Positions 8,374 to 16,493 of a DNA stretch of 24,359 bases are shown piece after piece. Source of the stretch: a virus. Below the pieces are notes generated by a model. It was not told the DNA's origin. It was given only the letters and a program-made list of their open reading frames with translations, and did not search any database. Positions within the stretch are counted from its first letter, which is position 1; each line of letters starts with the position of its first letter. The translations under genes were made by a program, and so were the position numbers. Where the stretch lies: positions 1-24,359 of the IMG/VR virus record IMGVR_UViG_3300042478_002106; one strand, written 5' to 3'.

Positions 8374-9393
8374 TCATAGTGAACCAATTAGAACTCTACG
8401 GTTATCTAGAACGGCAAAACCTAGTTCTGCCCAACCGTAGAAACCAGCTCTCTTCTGACGATGTAGTGTCTCGTCTTCGAAGATCTGAACTTCTTGGCGA
8501 ATTGGCATTATGAAACTGTCTCTCTTGCGAAGATCAAGACCAACTACGATCTCAGTCTTGCCTGCTGGCATTGAGGCGCCTAGGCCACCAGAAGCAGAAC
8601 TGTAGAATAGTTGGTACTGTTGACCAACACCTAGTTCGTCTAGGTCGTGTAGATTAACACCGAATACTCTATTGATGGCTCCGTCGTTAGCTGTATAGAT
8701 CTCTCTACGAGTTACTTCGTCGATTTGATCAACACCCCAATTACGAATGTCTTCCATAGCTTCTGGACTAACATAAAGATCTGTTAAAAGACCTCTGTTA
8801 GCTGAAGTACTATTACCACCACCGTTACGACGCATAACAGTTTTCATTAAACTGACTAAGCGCTTTGTGAACTGACTAGCGTTGGCATCACTATCGTATA
8901 CAACGATATTACGATCAACACCAGCAGCAAGTAGTGTGTGCCAACCATCATCATTCATCTTCTTAACGAAGGAAGCTTCGAGAACTTCCATAGCACGACC
9001 AACAACGTCCCAACGGGCGTCACGAGCATACTTTAGAAGATAATCGATACTAGCACCAACGTCATAGGTTGGGACCATGACGTAATCGCCTTCAACATGG
9101 CGCTCTGGAATGTAGCCATGATTTGGGATTGTATAGGCAACGAAGTCTTTTTCTGTGCCTGGAGCTAAGAAATCGAGTGGGAATTCTGGAGTAGCACTTT
9201 GAGCTAATTGAATTGGCTCGAAGATACCATCAAGAACATCGCCACTAAGAATACCCTTACGAAGAGGAAGCTCAAGAGCTTTTGCAAACTCTGCATTAGC
9301 AGCAAGAGCAGTCTCTCTATTAGCCGAACCAGAACGCATTAGAAGGTCTGTTAATTCTGGTGTTGGCTGAAATCTTTCGGTTTTAGCTGACAT
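8374..9393 (-). CDS. Major capsid protein
   Basis: A 339-residue protein placed directly after protease-scaffold and decoration genes, the standard site of an HK97-fold capsid protein. It has an alpha-helical N-arm (ETALAANAEFAKALEL), a beta-rich E-loop region (DFVAYTIPNHGYIPERHVEG), a long spine-like helix region (WDVVGRAMEVLEASFVKKMN), a P-domain segment with GLLTDLYVSPEAMEDIRNWG, and a C-terminal FYGWAELGFAVLDNRRV strand. GGGAG lies nine bases before the ATG. The gene is richer in G+C and uses more CTT, CGT and CGA codons than the fibre genes, consistent with high expression. A strong terminator follows. No protease site is assigned. Confidence 0.88.
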   Translation of the reverse strand: MSAKTERFQPTPELTDLLMRSGSANRETALAANAEFAKALELPLRKGILSGDVLDGIFEPIQLAQSATPEFPLDFLAPGTEKDFVAYTIPNHGYIPERHVEGDYVMVPTYDVGASIDYLLKYARDARWDVVGRAMEVLEASFVKKMNDDGWHTLLAAGVDRNIVVYDSDANASQFTKRLVSLMKTVMRRNGGGNSTSANRGLLTDLYVSPEAMEDIRNWGVDQIDEVTRREIYTANDGAINRVFGVNLHDLDELGVGQQYQLFYSSASGGLGASMPAGKTEIVVGLDLRKRDSFIMPIRQEVQIFEDETLHRQKRAGFYGWAELGFAVLDNRRVLIGSL

Positions 9394-9423
9394 GTGTTTT
9401 TCTCCCTTTATTTAAAAAATGAA

Positions 9424-9882
9424 TTATAGGTTAACTGATACTTTGGCATAACCGTCGGCGTCTTTGGCACTGAGGAACTGGCCAATCTTAACGGCGTTAG
9501 TTGAGCTTGTTCCAATTAGGCCGCTGACACCAACATAAGCATCAGCACCAGCAGATGGTGTTGTGCCTGCAACTAGTTGATTTGTGGTTACTTGACCTAC
9601 TCTAAGTAGGGTCACCTTGCCACCAACTTGTGTTTCGTCTTTGTGCCAATTGATGTGTTGTCTTGTTAGATCAAGATTAACAACATCATTTAATAGAACA
9701 CCTACTGGCTTGGCGCCAGAAGCTACAGCAGCATAAGCTACTACGGCATTGCCATCATCCATTGAGACGCCGACGCCGCTTGTGGCTGTTACAACACTAG
9801 CAACACCGCCTCTTTCGGCTGTTGTGCTCATGAAGAATGAAACGTCAGTTAAAAGTTCGATACGATCTGGTTTTAGAGCCAT
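9424..9882 (-). CDS. Capsid decoration/stabilisation protein
   Basis: A 152-residue Ala, Val and Gly-rich beta protein between protease-scaffold and capsid. Segments such as GVASVVTATSGVGVSMDDGN, GAKPVGVLLNDVV and DADGYAKVSVNL fit small head-decoration or cement proteins of the DUF2190 or lambda gpD functional class, which bind outside the capsid lattice. The long KVTLLRVGQVTTNQLV strand pair and C-terminal KIGQFLSAKD are further beta elements. GGAG lies eight bases before the ATG. The assignment rests on size, composition and position; no diagnostic residue exists for the class. Confidence 0.65.
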   Translation of the reverse strand: MALKPDRIELLTDVSFFMSTTAERGGVASVVTATSGVGVSMDDGNAVVAYAAVASGAKPVGVLLNDVVNLDLTRQHINWHKDETQVGGKVTLLRVGQVTTNQLVAGTTPSAGADAYVGVSGLIGTSSTNAVKIGQFLSAKDADGYAKVSVNL

Positions 9883-9908
9883 TGTAATTTCTCCGTATTA
9901 GTTGGTTA

Positions 9909-10613
9909 TTACTTGTTAGTTTTCTTGCCTAGTTTACTTGATACAAATTCGACCAATGCTGCTCTAGTTGACTCTAGTGCAGATTCTACATCGTTACTGC
10001 CAACACCTAGATTAACGTTTGCTTCAACCTCGGCTGTTTCTAGTACCGATGGGTCTGCTTCAATTGAAGTTTCTTCTGATGCTCTTTTGCGCATCATCAT
10101 GGCTTCTTCTTCTTTGTCTTTCTTTTTGAATTTTTCTAACCAAGGTGGCAATTTGCCAGCAAAAAGAGAAGTCATAGCTTCAAAAGCTTCGTCATCCAAA
10201 CTTTCGAATTTGTCAACTGTTGCTTCAGCTGATTCGTTATCAATACCAGCCTCAATTAAAGTAGCCATTCTCTTCATCTTCTTTTCTTTCTTCATCATGG
10301 CTTCTTCTTTAGCAACATATTCTGCGATAGTGGTAAGAGCAGCCTGTAATTCACTCTTAGCCTTTTTCATATCTTCTTCTTTTTTCATTTGCTCTTCGTT
10401 CTTTTTGGCTGCTTCTGATTTGATTTGATCAATTTCAGCTAGTAGTGCCTCGTTAGCAACAGTTAGCTCTTCGATTTTTGATGTTAATTCTGCGGCATTA
10501 ACTTCAGCAACTGGAGCAACTTCAGTTTGCTCTGTTACTGTTTCTGCCACTACTTCTGCTACTGTTGGAACTTCTTTGGTTTCCATCTCTGTCTCTGTAT
10601 TAGCTGAACTCAT
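9909..10613 (-). CDS. Internal-start scaffold protein
   Basis: Codon 282 of the protease-scaffold gene is an ATG (10613-10611) with GGAG exactly nine bases upstream (plus-strand CTCC at 10623-10626), as good as the start signals of the neighbouring genes. Initiation here would give a separate 234-residue protein beginning MSSANTETEMETKEV. It would consist almost wholly of the coiled-coil region, with no protease domain. Lambda Nu3 is made in this way from within gene C, giving scaffold in excess over protease. The signal is seen in the sequence; use in the cell is inferred. Confidence 0.6.
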   Translation of the reverse strand: MSSANTETEMETKEVPTVAEVVAETVTEQTEVAPVAEVNAAELTSKIEELTVANEALLAEIDQIKSEAAKKNEEQMKKEEDMKKAKSELQAALTTIAEYVAKEEAMMKKEKKMKRMATLIEAGIDNESAEATVDKFESLDDEAFEAMTSLFAGKLPPWLEKFKKKDKEEEAMMMRKRASEETSIEADPSVLETAEVEANVNLGVGSNDVESALESTRAALVEFVSSKLGKKTNK

Positions 10614-11456
10614 AATTAAAGTCTCCGATTGTATATTGGATTGAAAATTTAATACACCTGAATTGACAATTTCTTCATTTTTTTCTTCAATATTATCATT
10701 ACTAGCAACTGCATTTACTGGAACTATTATGTTTTTAGAAAAAATAACGCTATCTTCGTTGGCCGGTCTGTTCACAAAACCCTTACCGGTAAAGGTGATA
10801 TTTCTTAAAACTCTACCAATTTTATAGTTCTCGTGTTCTCCGACTCCTCCATATGATCTTAAAAATTTTGTTAAATATGCAGTATCTTCATTTCGTCCAA
10901 GAACATGATATTGACCAGTGCCATTATCTAATAAGCCATAATCAAACCCCTTAAAGAAGCACTCCATACTAACATATTTAGTTCCGTCTTCTATTTCTGA
11001 TATTAATTTCATGGATCTTTCGCGTAAATTTTCGTCGCTAAAACCCTTGTATATAACTGATCCTGTTAAAATGTGATATTTTTCAGGAAGATTCTCTATT
11101 GGGGTATTTTCGTCAATTAAAATTCCATCTTCTGTTATGGGCCAATTAGAAACAATATGACCGATAATAGAGTGCTCATCATGCTCAAGATTAGTAGGTT
11201 TATGTTCTGGGGTATTTTTAGCATTCCATACTTCTACCTTGTCAAAAATGTCATCATTTTTATTCCAAGATGACGAAACTAAAATAGATTGAACATAATA
11301 TAGGTCTTCATCATCAAATGACGCTATGCTTTTAAAGTATTTTGAATCTTTTTTGGAGCCACCATATGGCTCAACAACACAAGCATATGATATAGAAGCA
11401 GAGGCTTTAAGAGACTCTTCTAATCCATCAAGTTTTTCTTGCTCATATATTTTCAT
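9909..11456 (-). CDS. Prohead maturation protease fused to scaffold
   Basis: A 515-residue two-part protein. Residues about 20-240 form a protease-like domain: SSSWNKNDDIFDKVEVWNA, a His cluster (H92, H95, H100 in NLEHDEHSIIGH), YVSMECFF with a candidate nucleophile S163, and GFVNRPANEDS, a closing motif typical of U9/U35-type prohead proteases. Residues about 282-515 are Glu, Lys and Ala-rich coiled coil with Met-Lys runs, ending LPPWLEKFKKK and a charged tail, as in scaffolding proteins. The fusion resembles lambda C/Nu3. A strong internal start at 10613 could make scaffold alone. The 5' half is more AT-rich than the scaffold half. Catalytic residues are proposed, not proven. Confidence 0.75.
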   Translation of the reverse strand: MKIYEQEKLDGLEESLKASASISYACVVEPYGGSKKDSKYFKSIASFDDEDLYYVQSILVSSSWNKNDDIFDKVEVWNAKNTPEHKPTNLEHDEHSIIGHIVSNWPITEDGILIDENTPIENLPEKYHILTGSVIYKGFSDENLRERSMKLISEIEDGTKYVSMECFFKGFDYGLLDNGTGQYHVLGRNEDTAYLTKFLRSYGGVGEHENYKIGRVLRNITFTGKGFVNRPANEDSVIFSKNIIVPVNAVASNDNIEEKNEEIVNSGVLNFQSNIQSETLIMSSANTETEMETKEVPTVAEVVAETVTEQTEVAPVAEVNAAELTSKIEELTVANEALLAEIDQIKSEAAKKNEEQMKKEEDMKKAKSELQAALTTIAEYVAKEEAMMKKEKKMKRMATLIEAGIDNESAEATVDKFESLDDEAFEAMTSLFAGKLPPWLEKFKKKDKEEEAMMMRKRASEETSIEADPSVLETAEVEANVNLGVGSNDVESALESTRAALVEFVSSKLGKKTNK

Positions 11457-11478
11457 ATTATTTAACCTTTTATTTTGG

Positions 11479-13665
11479 TTAGTTATCTATTTCGTTATAC
11501 ACCATAGAATAAAAAGAGGCTTTAGCTTGCTTAGTTTCATCAACAGAAAGTTCTCTGCCTAAATCTGACTGTAGAGCTTTTAGCCATAAATAATAGTTAT
11601 TAAGATAAGGACTGGTTGTTGATGCTATAAGATTTATAGTATTATCTTCACTTAGCGCTGAAAATGGACTAATTGATAATAGCACATTTGTTTTTATGCT
11701 TTCTAGTTTTTCAGATTCTATATTACTTAAGCTTCTTAGATTTTTCTTATTAAAAAACTCTAACACTATAGGATTAATTATTTCACTAATTTTATCCTGT
11801 GCTCCTGATGCCCACATGGATAATTTGGCGCCAGTCTGAGGAGAAAACTTTTTAGTCTTTCTTTTTTCTGTATCTTTGGACAACTTCGGGCGACCTTCTC
11901 CGGACTGCTTAGGCAATGAAGAAGTTTTTGGAGAACCATTACCTCCAACTGGCACTCCTGGAGTTTTCATTTCTAATGCGGGTTTTTCCCCACCCTTTTT
12001 CTTGTCTAGTTCTAAACCAACCTGACTTGGGGCAACTACTCCTGTTTGTAATGCTATTTTCTTTAATGAATTCTCAAACTGAGGATCAAACCACGGACCA
12101 GATTTAGCAACCATTCTATTACTATCTCTTTCTCGACTCTCTCTATTAAGTCTTGTTTTCTCCATATCAGGATCAAATCCAAATTTAGTTTGTAATAACT
12201 CATCACTAATAAGATTACGATCAGCCAACTGAACCAATAAAGCTTTTTCACTATCTTCGTTGCTTAAATCCATTTTATCAAATTCTAATTTAGCAGGGTA
12301 CTTGAAACCCATTGCTTTCTGAACAAGAGCAATTTCTTCTTCCCAAAATTCTATTAATCTGTCTCGACCATATTGAAGTCTTTGAGTAAGGGTCTTTAAG
12401 CTAATGAAATTATTTGTTGTTCCTGCTGCACCAAATGTTCCTGTTAATGTAGGAGGAATACCTAATCCTGCATATATTGCATTAAGGTGGGGAATATATT
12501 TGCCTTCTCCCAAGAAATTATGAACATTGGTATTGCTTTCCATTAATTCTATATCTGGCCCCCAAATCAAATCCATGGTTCCTCCGCCAACATTATTACC
12601 AAGGATCTGGGCAAGTTTGGATGTGGCTGCTTTGGTTGGAGCAATTTTATGCTCTAAGCTACCTAATTTAAAAATTCTAATATTACTAATAGCACCGTCA
12701 AGAGCTGCCATGTCAGCTAATTTAAGCTTCTCAACAACTGTAATATCGTCCATGATAGCATAGATCATAGGATATGCCCATGCTTGCCAATCGTCTTTTT
12801 TATAATGAAATACTAGTGTCTTATCGTAATCAAGAGGATATGGTTTCTTGTTTTTAGCAGCTTCTATGATTTGTGCAGGTAGGTTCTCGATAACTCTCTT
12901 TTCGTTTTCTGTTTTGGGATTATTAATAACCTTGCGTAATGAGGCTGGTAAAATTAATTCGTATGTTTTATTGTTTAAGAATGATGATAATGCACCAGCA
13001 GATACCTCAACGCAAACAGGATCTATAAAAGTATATTTCCATGGGATTTCTCTTTTTTCAACACTAATTTCTGGAAGTTCATTCAGCTGCATGTCTGCTG
13101 TTCCAAGGGCTTTATATAATTTATCAGCAACTTTTATGCTTATCTTTGCTGTTCGTCTGTCTATAACTATGTTGCCGCTTTTATATAGATTATTAAGAAA
13201 TCTTTCGCTACGATCTTTGCCATTTATCTTCTTAAACCATCTTCTATAAAATCTTTCTATTCTTTTATTTCTATGAACTAAACGGATACCCTGACTAGCA
13301 AAATCGCCCATAAGATCTATTACGTTTTTTACTAATCCCACCCTTTGATAAATTCGCTCTGCTCTTTGTAAGATCATTTTGATCTCATTAGGAGGAGCCT
13401 CTTGTGGTCTAAATGTATAGTAATCGTCTTTTGTTAATCCTGGGCGACTTCCAGTAAGACCATCTAAACTAGAAAAATCAAGACTATATCTTCTTCCTCC
13501 TGCGGTTGCCTTTTCTACCAGAGTAAATTCGTCTAGTGATGCCCCAGCAGTTTTTAAAGCTTCTTGTTTACTTAATAAATCATCACCCCATGTTACATAA
13601 GCTTCTGGTGGTGCAGTGTTAGATGTGCCTAAAACTTCCTCTTTTGTTCTTTTTTTATTGGCCAT
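11479..13665 (-). CDS. Portal protein
   Basis: A 728-residue protein between the large terminase and the protease-scaffold, the classic portal position. N-terminal residues 1-480 carry the portal-like core: ILQRAERIYQRVGLVKNVID and GIRLVHRNKRIERFYRRWF (wing and stem), VFHYKKDDWQAWAYPMIYAI, and a clip/crown segment with FLGEGKYIPHLNAIYAGLGI. KTLTQRLQYGRDRLIEFWEE is a typical portal helix. Residues about 560-610 are a Pro, Gly, Lys and Ser-rich linker. The last 110 residues form a helical extension (VLEFFNKKNLRSL, YYLWLKALQSDLGREL), longer than in many portals. It forms the dodecameric DNA channel at the capsid vertex. No strong SD precedes the ATG. Confidence 0.82.
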   Translation of the reverse strand: MANKKRTKEEVLGTSNTAPPEAYVTWGDDLLSKQEALKTAGASLDEFTLVEKATAGGRRYSLDFSSLDGLTGSRPGLTKDDYYTFRPQEAPPNEIKMILQRAERIYQRVGLVKNVIDLMGDFASQGIRLVHRNKRIERFYRRWFKKINGKDRSERFLNNLYKSGNIVIDRRTAKISIKVADKLYKALGTADMQLNELPEISVEKREIPWKYTFIDPVCVEVSAGALSSFLNNKTYELILPASLRKVINNPKTENEKRVIENLPAQIIEAAKNKKPYPLDYDKTLVFHYKKDDWQAWAYPMIYAIMDDITVVEKLKLADMAALDGAISNIRIFKLGSLEHKIAPTKAATSKLAQILGNNVGGGTMDLIWGPDIELMESNTNVHNFLGEGKYIPHLNAIYAGLGIPPTLTGTFGAAGTTNNFISLKTLTQRLQYGRDRLIEFWEEEIALVQKAMGFKYPAKLEFDKMDLSNEDSEKALLVQLADRNLISDELLQTKFGFDPDMEKTRLNRESRERDSNRMVAKSGPWFDPQFENSLKKIALQTGVVAPSQVGLELDKKKGGEKPALEMKTPGVPVGGNGSPKTSSLPKQSGEGRPKLSKDTEKRKTKKFSPQTGAKLSMWASGAQDKISEIINPIVLEFFNKKNLRSLSNIESEKLESIKTNVLLSISPFSALSEDNTINLIASTTSPYLNNYYLWLKALQSDLGRELSVDETKQAKASFYSMVYNEIDN
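11494..11504 (-). promoter_or_regulatory. Candidate late promoter motif ahead of protease-scaffold
   Basis: The minus strand reads GGTGTATAACGAAATAG inside the last codons of the portal gene, about 40 bases before the protease-scaffold ATG. It matches the GTGTATAAC core at 8290-8310. The overlap with codons for YNEIDN means the match may be partly constrained by coding. Confidence 0.35.
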
Positions 13666-13708
13666 AATTGTTAATTCTAATGTAATGAGATTGTAAAGTG
13701 ATTACTGA

Positions 13709-13722
13709 TTTAATAATACACT
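13709..13722 (-). promoter_or_regulatory. Candidate late promoter motif ahead of portal
   Basis: Directly after the terminase stop codon the minus strand reads AAGTGTATTATTAAATC, about 50 bases before the portal ATG. It shares GTGTATWA with the sites ahead of the protease and fibre genes. There is no sigma-70 -35 box at proper spacing. Confidence 0.35.
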
Positions 13723-15747
13723 TTATCTATAAATTCCTGTATATACGTCATCATTTGCTCCGTTAACAAACCATTCTGGTCCTCTGTACATATTGCCATT
13801 GTTTTTAACCGAGTCTTTAGCGTTGGCTCCTATTATATCATAATCAATAGGTTTTAGGCTTTTATTAAGTTGTCTTGCTAACATATTGGCAATAATTAAA
13901 GAACTATAGCGGTCCTTTCGTAATCTTCCTTTTCTTCCTTGTCCTAGTTTAGTTTCTGGTGTGTCCCAGCGATCTCTAGCGTTCGGTCCTTGACTAGTTT
14001 GTGTCATGACTATGGTGGTAAGCTCATTTTTTAATTCTTCAATTTCTAATATGCATTCGCTAACACTATCGTATAATGGATTTAAATCTGTTTCCAATAT
14101 GCTTTTGCCTTCTCTTTCTATAGCTAGTCCTAGAGTTAAGTTGTCAAACGCAGGAAATAATAAAGCCTTATCTTCTAAATCTTTTCGCAACCCGTGATTG
14201 GCTTGACTTGTCCATTCAGCTTTTGCAAACTGTATTAATTCTAAAACATGCAATCCTGGTTGATCATCCGTGTCTTTACTTTTATCTTCAATTGTTGGCC
14301 AAATTAATATTTCTCCTTCCTCCAGCTTATTTGGATCGTGCAGCGATTCTTCAATAGCCACACCACCTCCTTGAGCGTCCATCCCTATTTTAATGGGCTT
14401 AAACGTTTTCATCAAATTTCTAATTTTACGAGCACAGAAACCATAGAAATCATGTTCCGTTATGAGTCCGGTTTTTTGGCGCTCTTTAAAATTAGCTCTA
14501 TTAGTAGTCCAGCAATACACGATCTTGGAATGCGTCGGATTAACTTCCAATACAACTATACTAAAATTATCTTGCTCACTAGCAGGATCGATACCATATA
14601 CATATTCTTTATTAGGGTCTCCTTTTGTTATGGCGTCGAACATTACTGGTTTTCCATCTATGATTATTTGGGTGTTGGACACCACGCAACTTTCTATTAA
14701 ACTTCGTCTAAAAAATCCCTCACTATCTTTTACGAAACATGCAGCATATTCCATATTGTATATACCGCTATGTATTGTAGCTTTAGCTCTACTAACTTGT
14801 TTATCATCCATGAATCCTTTTGGAATAAGCTCATAAGGAATTCGAATAATACTATAATCTTTCCAGTTAAAGCTATCAGGAACTTCTCCTTTGAATATGT
14901 CTTCAAGTTTTCTTTTGTCCCCTTTGCTTTCTATGATAGCCTTATATCTTTTCCAATAACTAGCAAAGTGTTTAAAGTCATAGTCTGCTGTGCCACTAAT
15001 TATAGCTTGATTTCCCATTTTAGTATTTAGCACTTCTAGCTCTTCATTCCATATTCCTGCTTCTATCATTGCGTTCTTTTTAGCTTCTTCTTTAACATTT
15101 TGAATAGGACTAGCAGATACCGCAGCGAATCCGGAAACTACTGTTTCGTATATATCTGGTGATATGGATGCAAATTCGTCAGCAATAATAATATGTGCTC
15201 TCAAACCTCTAATCTTGCTTCCGTCGCCCATAGGGATAGCAATCGTCCAACTGTCACCTAGTCTTATAGTGCATCTGTCTACGTCTCTTCGCGGACCATC
15301 GTCGTTACCATTAAAGATACTTCTTAATATCGGACTACTACGCCAAATGGTTTCCATATATTCGAAAATAATTTTACTTTGACGAAACGCGGCGCCTACT
15401 ACAACTATTTTTGTTCCTGGACAAAATGTACATTTGATAATACAATACAAAGCCATTAAGAACGATTTACCCCAGCCACGACTAGCGATATACATTGGAA
15501 ATGGTCTTATCCAAAATTCTTGTAATATTAAAATTTGCATAGGATGCAATTCAATATTGAATAAAAGCTTCACCATACTACCAATATACTTTGGATCTTT
15601 TAAAACTTTCATCAGATGAAGATCAGGCAGTTCAATATCTCTTTCTGATCTATTGATCATCACATTTTTATTGATTTTAAGTTGACTTACGTCGCCCAGA
15701 CCTAGCCAAGCGTCATCAAAAGATATCTTATTTAACGATTCAGCCAT
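13723..15747 (-). CDS. terL: Large terminase subunit (TerL)
   Basis: A 674-residue packaging motor. The N-terminal ATPase has Walker A YIASRGWGKSFL (residues 86-97; K94, S95), Walker B IIIADEFASI (186-195; D190, E191) and a likely coupling motif ISGTADYDF (250-258). The C-terminal RNase H-like nuclease has YGIDPASEQDNFSIVVLE (D387), IGMDAQGGG (D457) and late acidic residues in ARDRWDTPE (D592, D595) and KDRYSSLIIANML. It docks on the portal, translocates DNA by ATP hydrolysis and cuts concatemers. The ATG overlaps the end of the ERCC4-like gene by eight bases. Length and motif order are normal for the family. Confidence 0.95.
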   Translation of the reverse strand: MAESLNKISFDDAWLGLGDVSQLKINKNVMINRSERDIELPDLHLMKVLKDPKYIGSMVKLLFNIELHPMQILILQEFWIRPFPMYIASRGWGKSFLMALYCIIKCTFCPGTKIVVVGAAFRQSKIIFEYMETIWRSSPILRSIFNGNDDGPRRDVDRCTIRLGDSWTIAIPMGDGSKIRGLRAHIIIADEFASISPDIYETVVSGFAAVSASPIQNVKEEAKKNAMIEAGIWNEELEVLNTKMGNQAIISGTADYDFKHFASYWKRYKAIIESKGDKRKLEDIFKGEVPDSFNWKDYSIIRIPYELIPKGFMDDKQVSRAKATIHSGIYNMEYAACFVKDSEGFFRRSLIESCVVSNTQIIIDGKPVMFDAITKGDPNKEYVYGIDPASEQDNFSIVVLEVNPTHSKIVYCWTTNRANFKERQKTGLITEHDFYGFCARKIRNLMKTFKPIKIGMDAQGGGVAIEESLHDPNKLEEGEILIWPTIEDKSKDTDDQPGLHVLELIQFAKAEWTSQANHGLRKDLEDKALLFPAFDNLTLGLAIEREGKSILETDLNPLYDSVSECILEIEELKNELTTIVMTQTSQGPNARDRWDTPETKLGQGRKGRLRKDRYSSLIIANMLARQLNKSLKPIDYDIIGANAKDSVKNNGNMYRGPEWFVNGANDDVYTGIYR

Positions 15748-16228
15748 CTGATTTTTTAACCATTTCTATATAATGTATTTTCTTAAAGATAAATTCAGCT
15801 ATCTTTTCAGCATTAGACGCGCTACCGCAAAATATAACTTTAATATTATGATTTAGTTGTAGCTCTAAAATATTCTTAATAAGAAAGGAAGGAGTAATCT
15901 TAACTTTATCCCACATTCTTTTAGGAACAGTACTTCCTTCTGGATATATTAATAGATCTTCGAGATTAAATTCTAATAATAAAAATGAATATTTAAATTG
16001 GCTCAATCGCATCACAACATCTTTGAATCGACTCTCGACAATGTTAGTTGCAAATTCGCTAGAGCTTTTCTTTCTCTCAATAGTTAATATGTGCTCTAAG
16101 CCCTCAATACTATAGTCCCCGGTATCTAACTTTTTATGAGCCTTGGTATAGTCGTTAAAATTCCACGGCTGTTGTTCTCTGGTATCTATTATTATGGTAA
16201 AGTTATTATAGGTATTATTATTTGTCAT
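15740..16228 (-). CDS. ERCC4-type (XPF/Mus81-like) nuclease
   Basis: A 162-residue single-domain nuclease. The ERCC4 fold is marked by IIIDTREQQPW (residues 12-22), LDTGDYSIEG (34-43) and IERKKSSSEF (50-59), equal to the GDx(n)ERKx3(D/E) signature with acidic metal ligands D15, D38 and E51. The final acidic residue is E rather than D. The rest (VVMRLSQFKYSFLLLEFN, then a helical tail) fits the fold. XPF-type HhH dimerisation motifs and a helicase domain are absent. It overlaps the HNH gene by 11 bases and TerL by eight. That arrangement suggests a role in branch resolution before packaging, or in host DNA breakdown; this role is inferred. Confidence 0.85.
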   Translation of the reverse strand: MTNNNTYNNFTIIIDTREQQPWNFNDYTKAHKKLDTGDYSIEGLEHILTIERKKSSSEFATNIVESRFKDVVMRLSQFKYSFLLLEFNLEDLLIYPEGSTVPKRMWDKVKITPSFLIKNILELQLNHNIKVIFCGSASNAEKIAEFIFKKIHYIEMVKKSDG

Positions 16229-16493
16229 TTTTTGGCTTCTGCTTTATTATGTTATAAAAAACGGCCTCATAATAAGTTTCTACACCAGTAATCATTTTAT
16301 GATGATCTTTACAAAGAGTGATTCCGTTATCTACTTCAAATCGTAGTCCCGGACAATCAGCCCAACGACGAACATGATGAGCATTTAATTTTTTCTTGCT
16401 AGAACATCCTGGCCACTGACAAGTATGATTGTCTCTTGCATAAATTTTGTTTCTCCATTTTTTATATTCTGGATCATTAAAGTTCCTAAGCAC
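16218..16493 (-). CDS. HNH endonuclease
   Basis: The HNH fold is clear: CQWPGCSSKK (first Cys pair), LNAHHVRRW (HH motif), then DNGITLCKDHHKM (N, then C-x-x-H). All catalytic and zinc residues are present. The start is uncertain: a GTG at 16493 beginning VLRNFNDPEYKKW gives 91 residues and an eight-base overlap with the dehydratase stop; an ATG at 16529 adds 12 hydrophobic residues lying inside the dehydratase frame and has no SD. HNH proteins encoded next to terminase genes are known to be needed for cos cleavage in many phages. Context thus points to packaging rather than homing, although a homing origin is not excluded. Confidence 0.85.
   Translation of the reverse strand: MLRNFNDPEYKKWRNKIYARDNHTCQWPGCSSKKKLNAHHVRRWADCPGLRFEVDNGITLCKDHHKMITGVETYYEAVFYNIIKQKPKNDK

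Noticed and set aside
9913-10428. 171-codon plus-strand ORF opposite the scaffold gene
   Set aside because: Ser, Phe and Ala-rich mirror of a Glu and Lys-rich coiled coil; no ribosome site and antisense to a well-supported gene.
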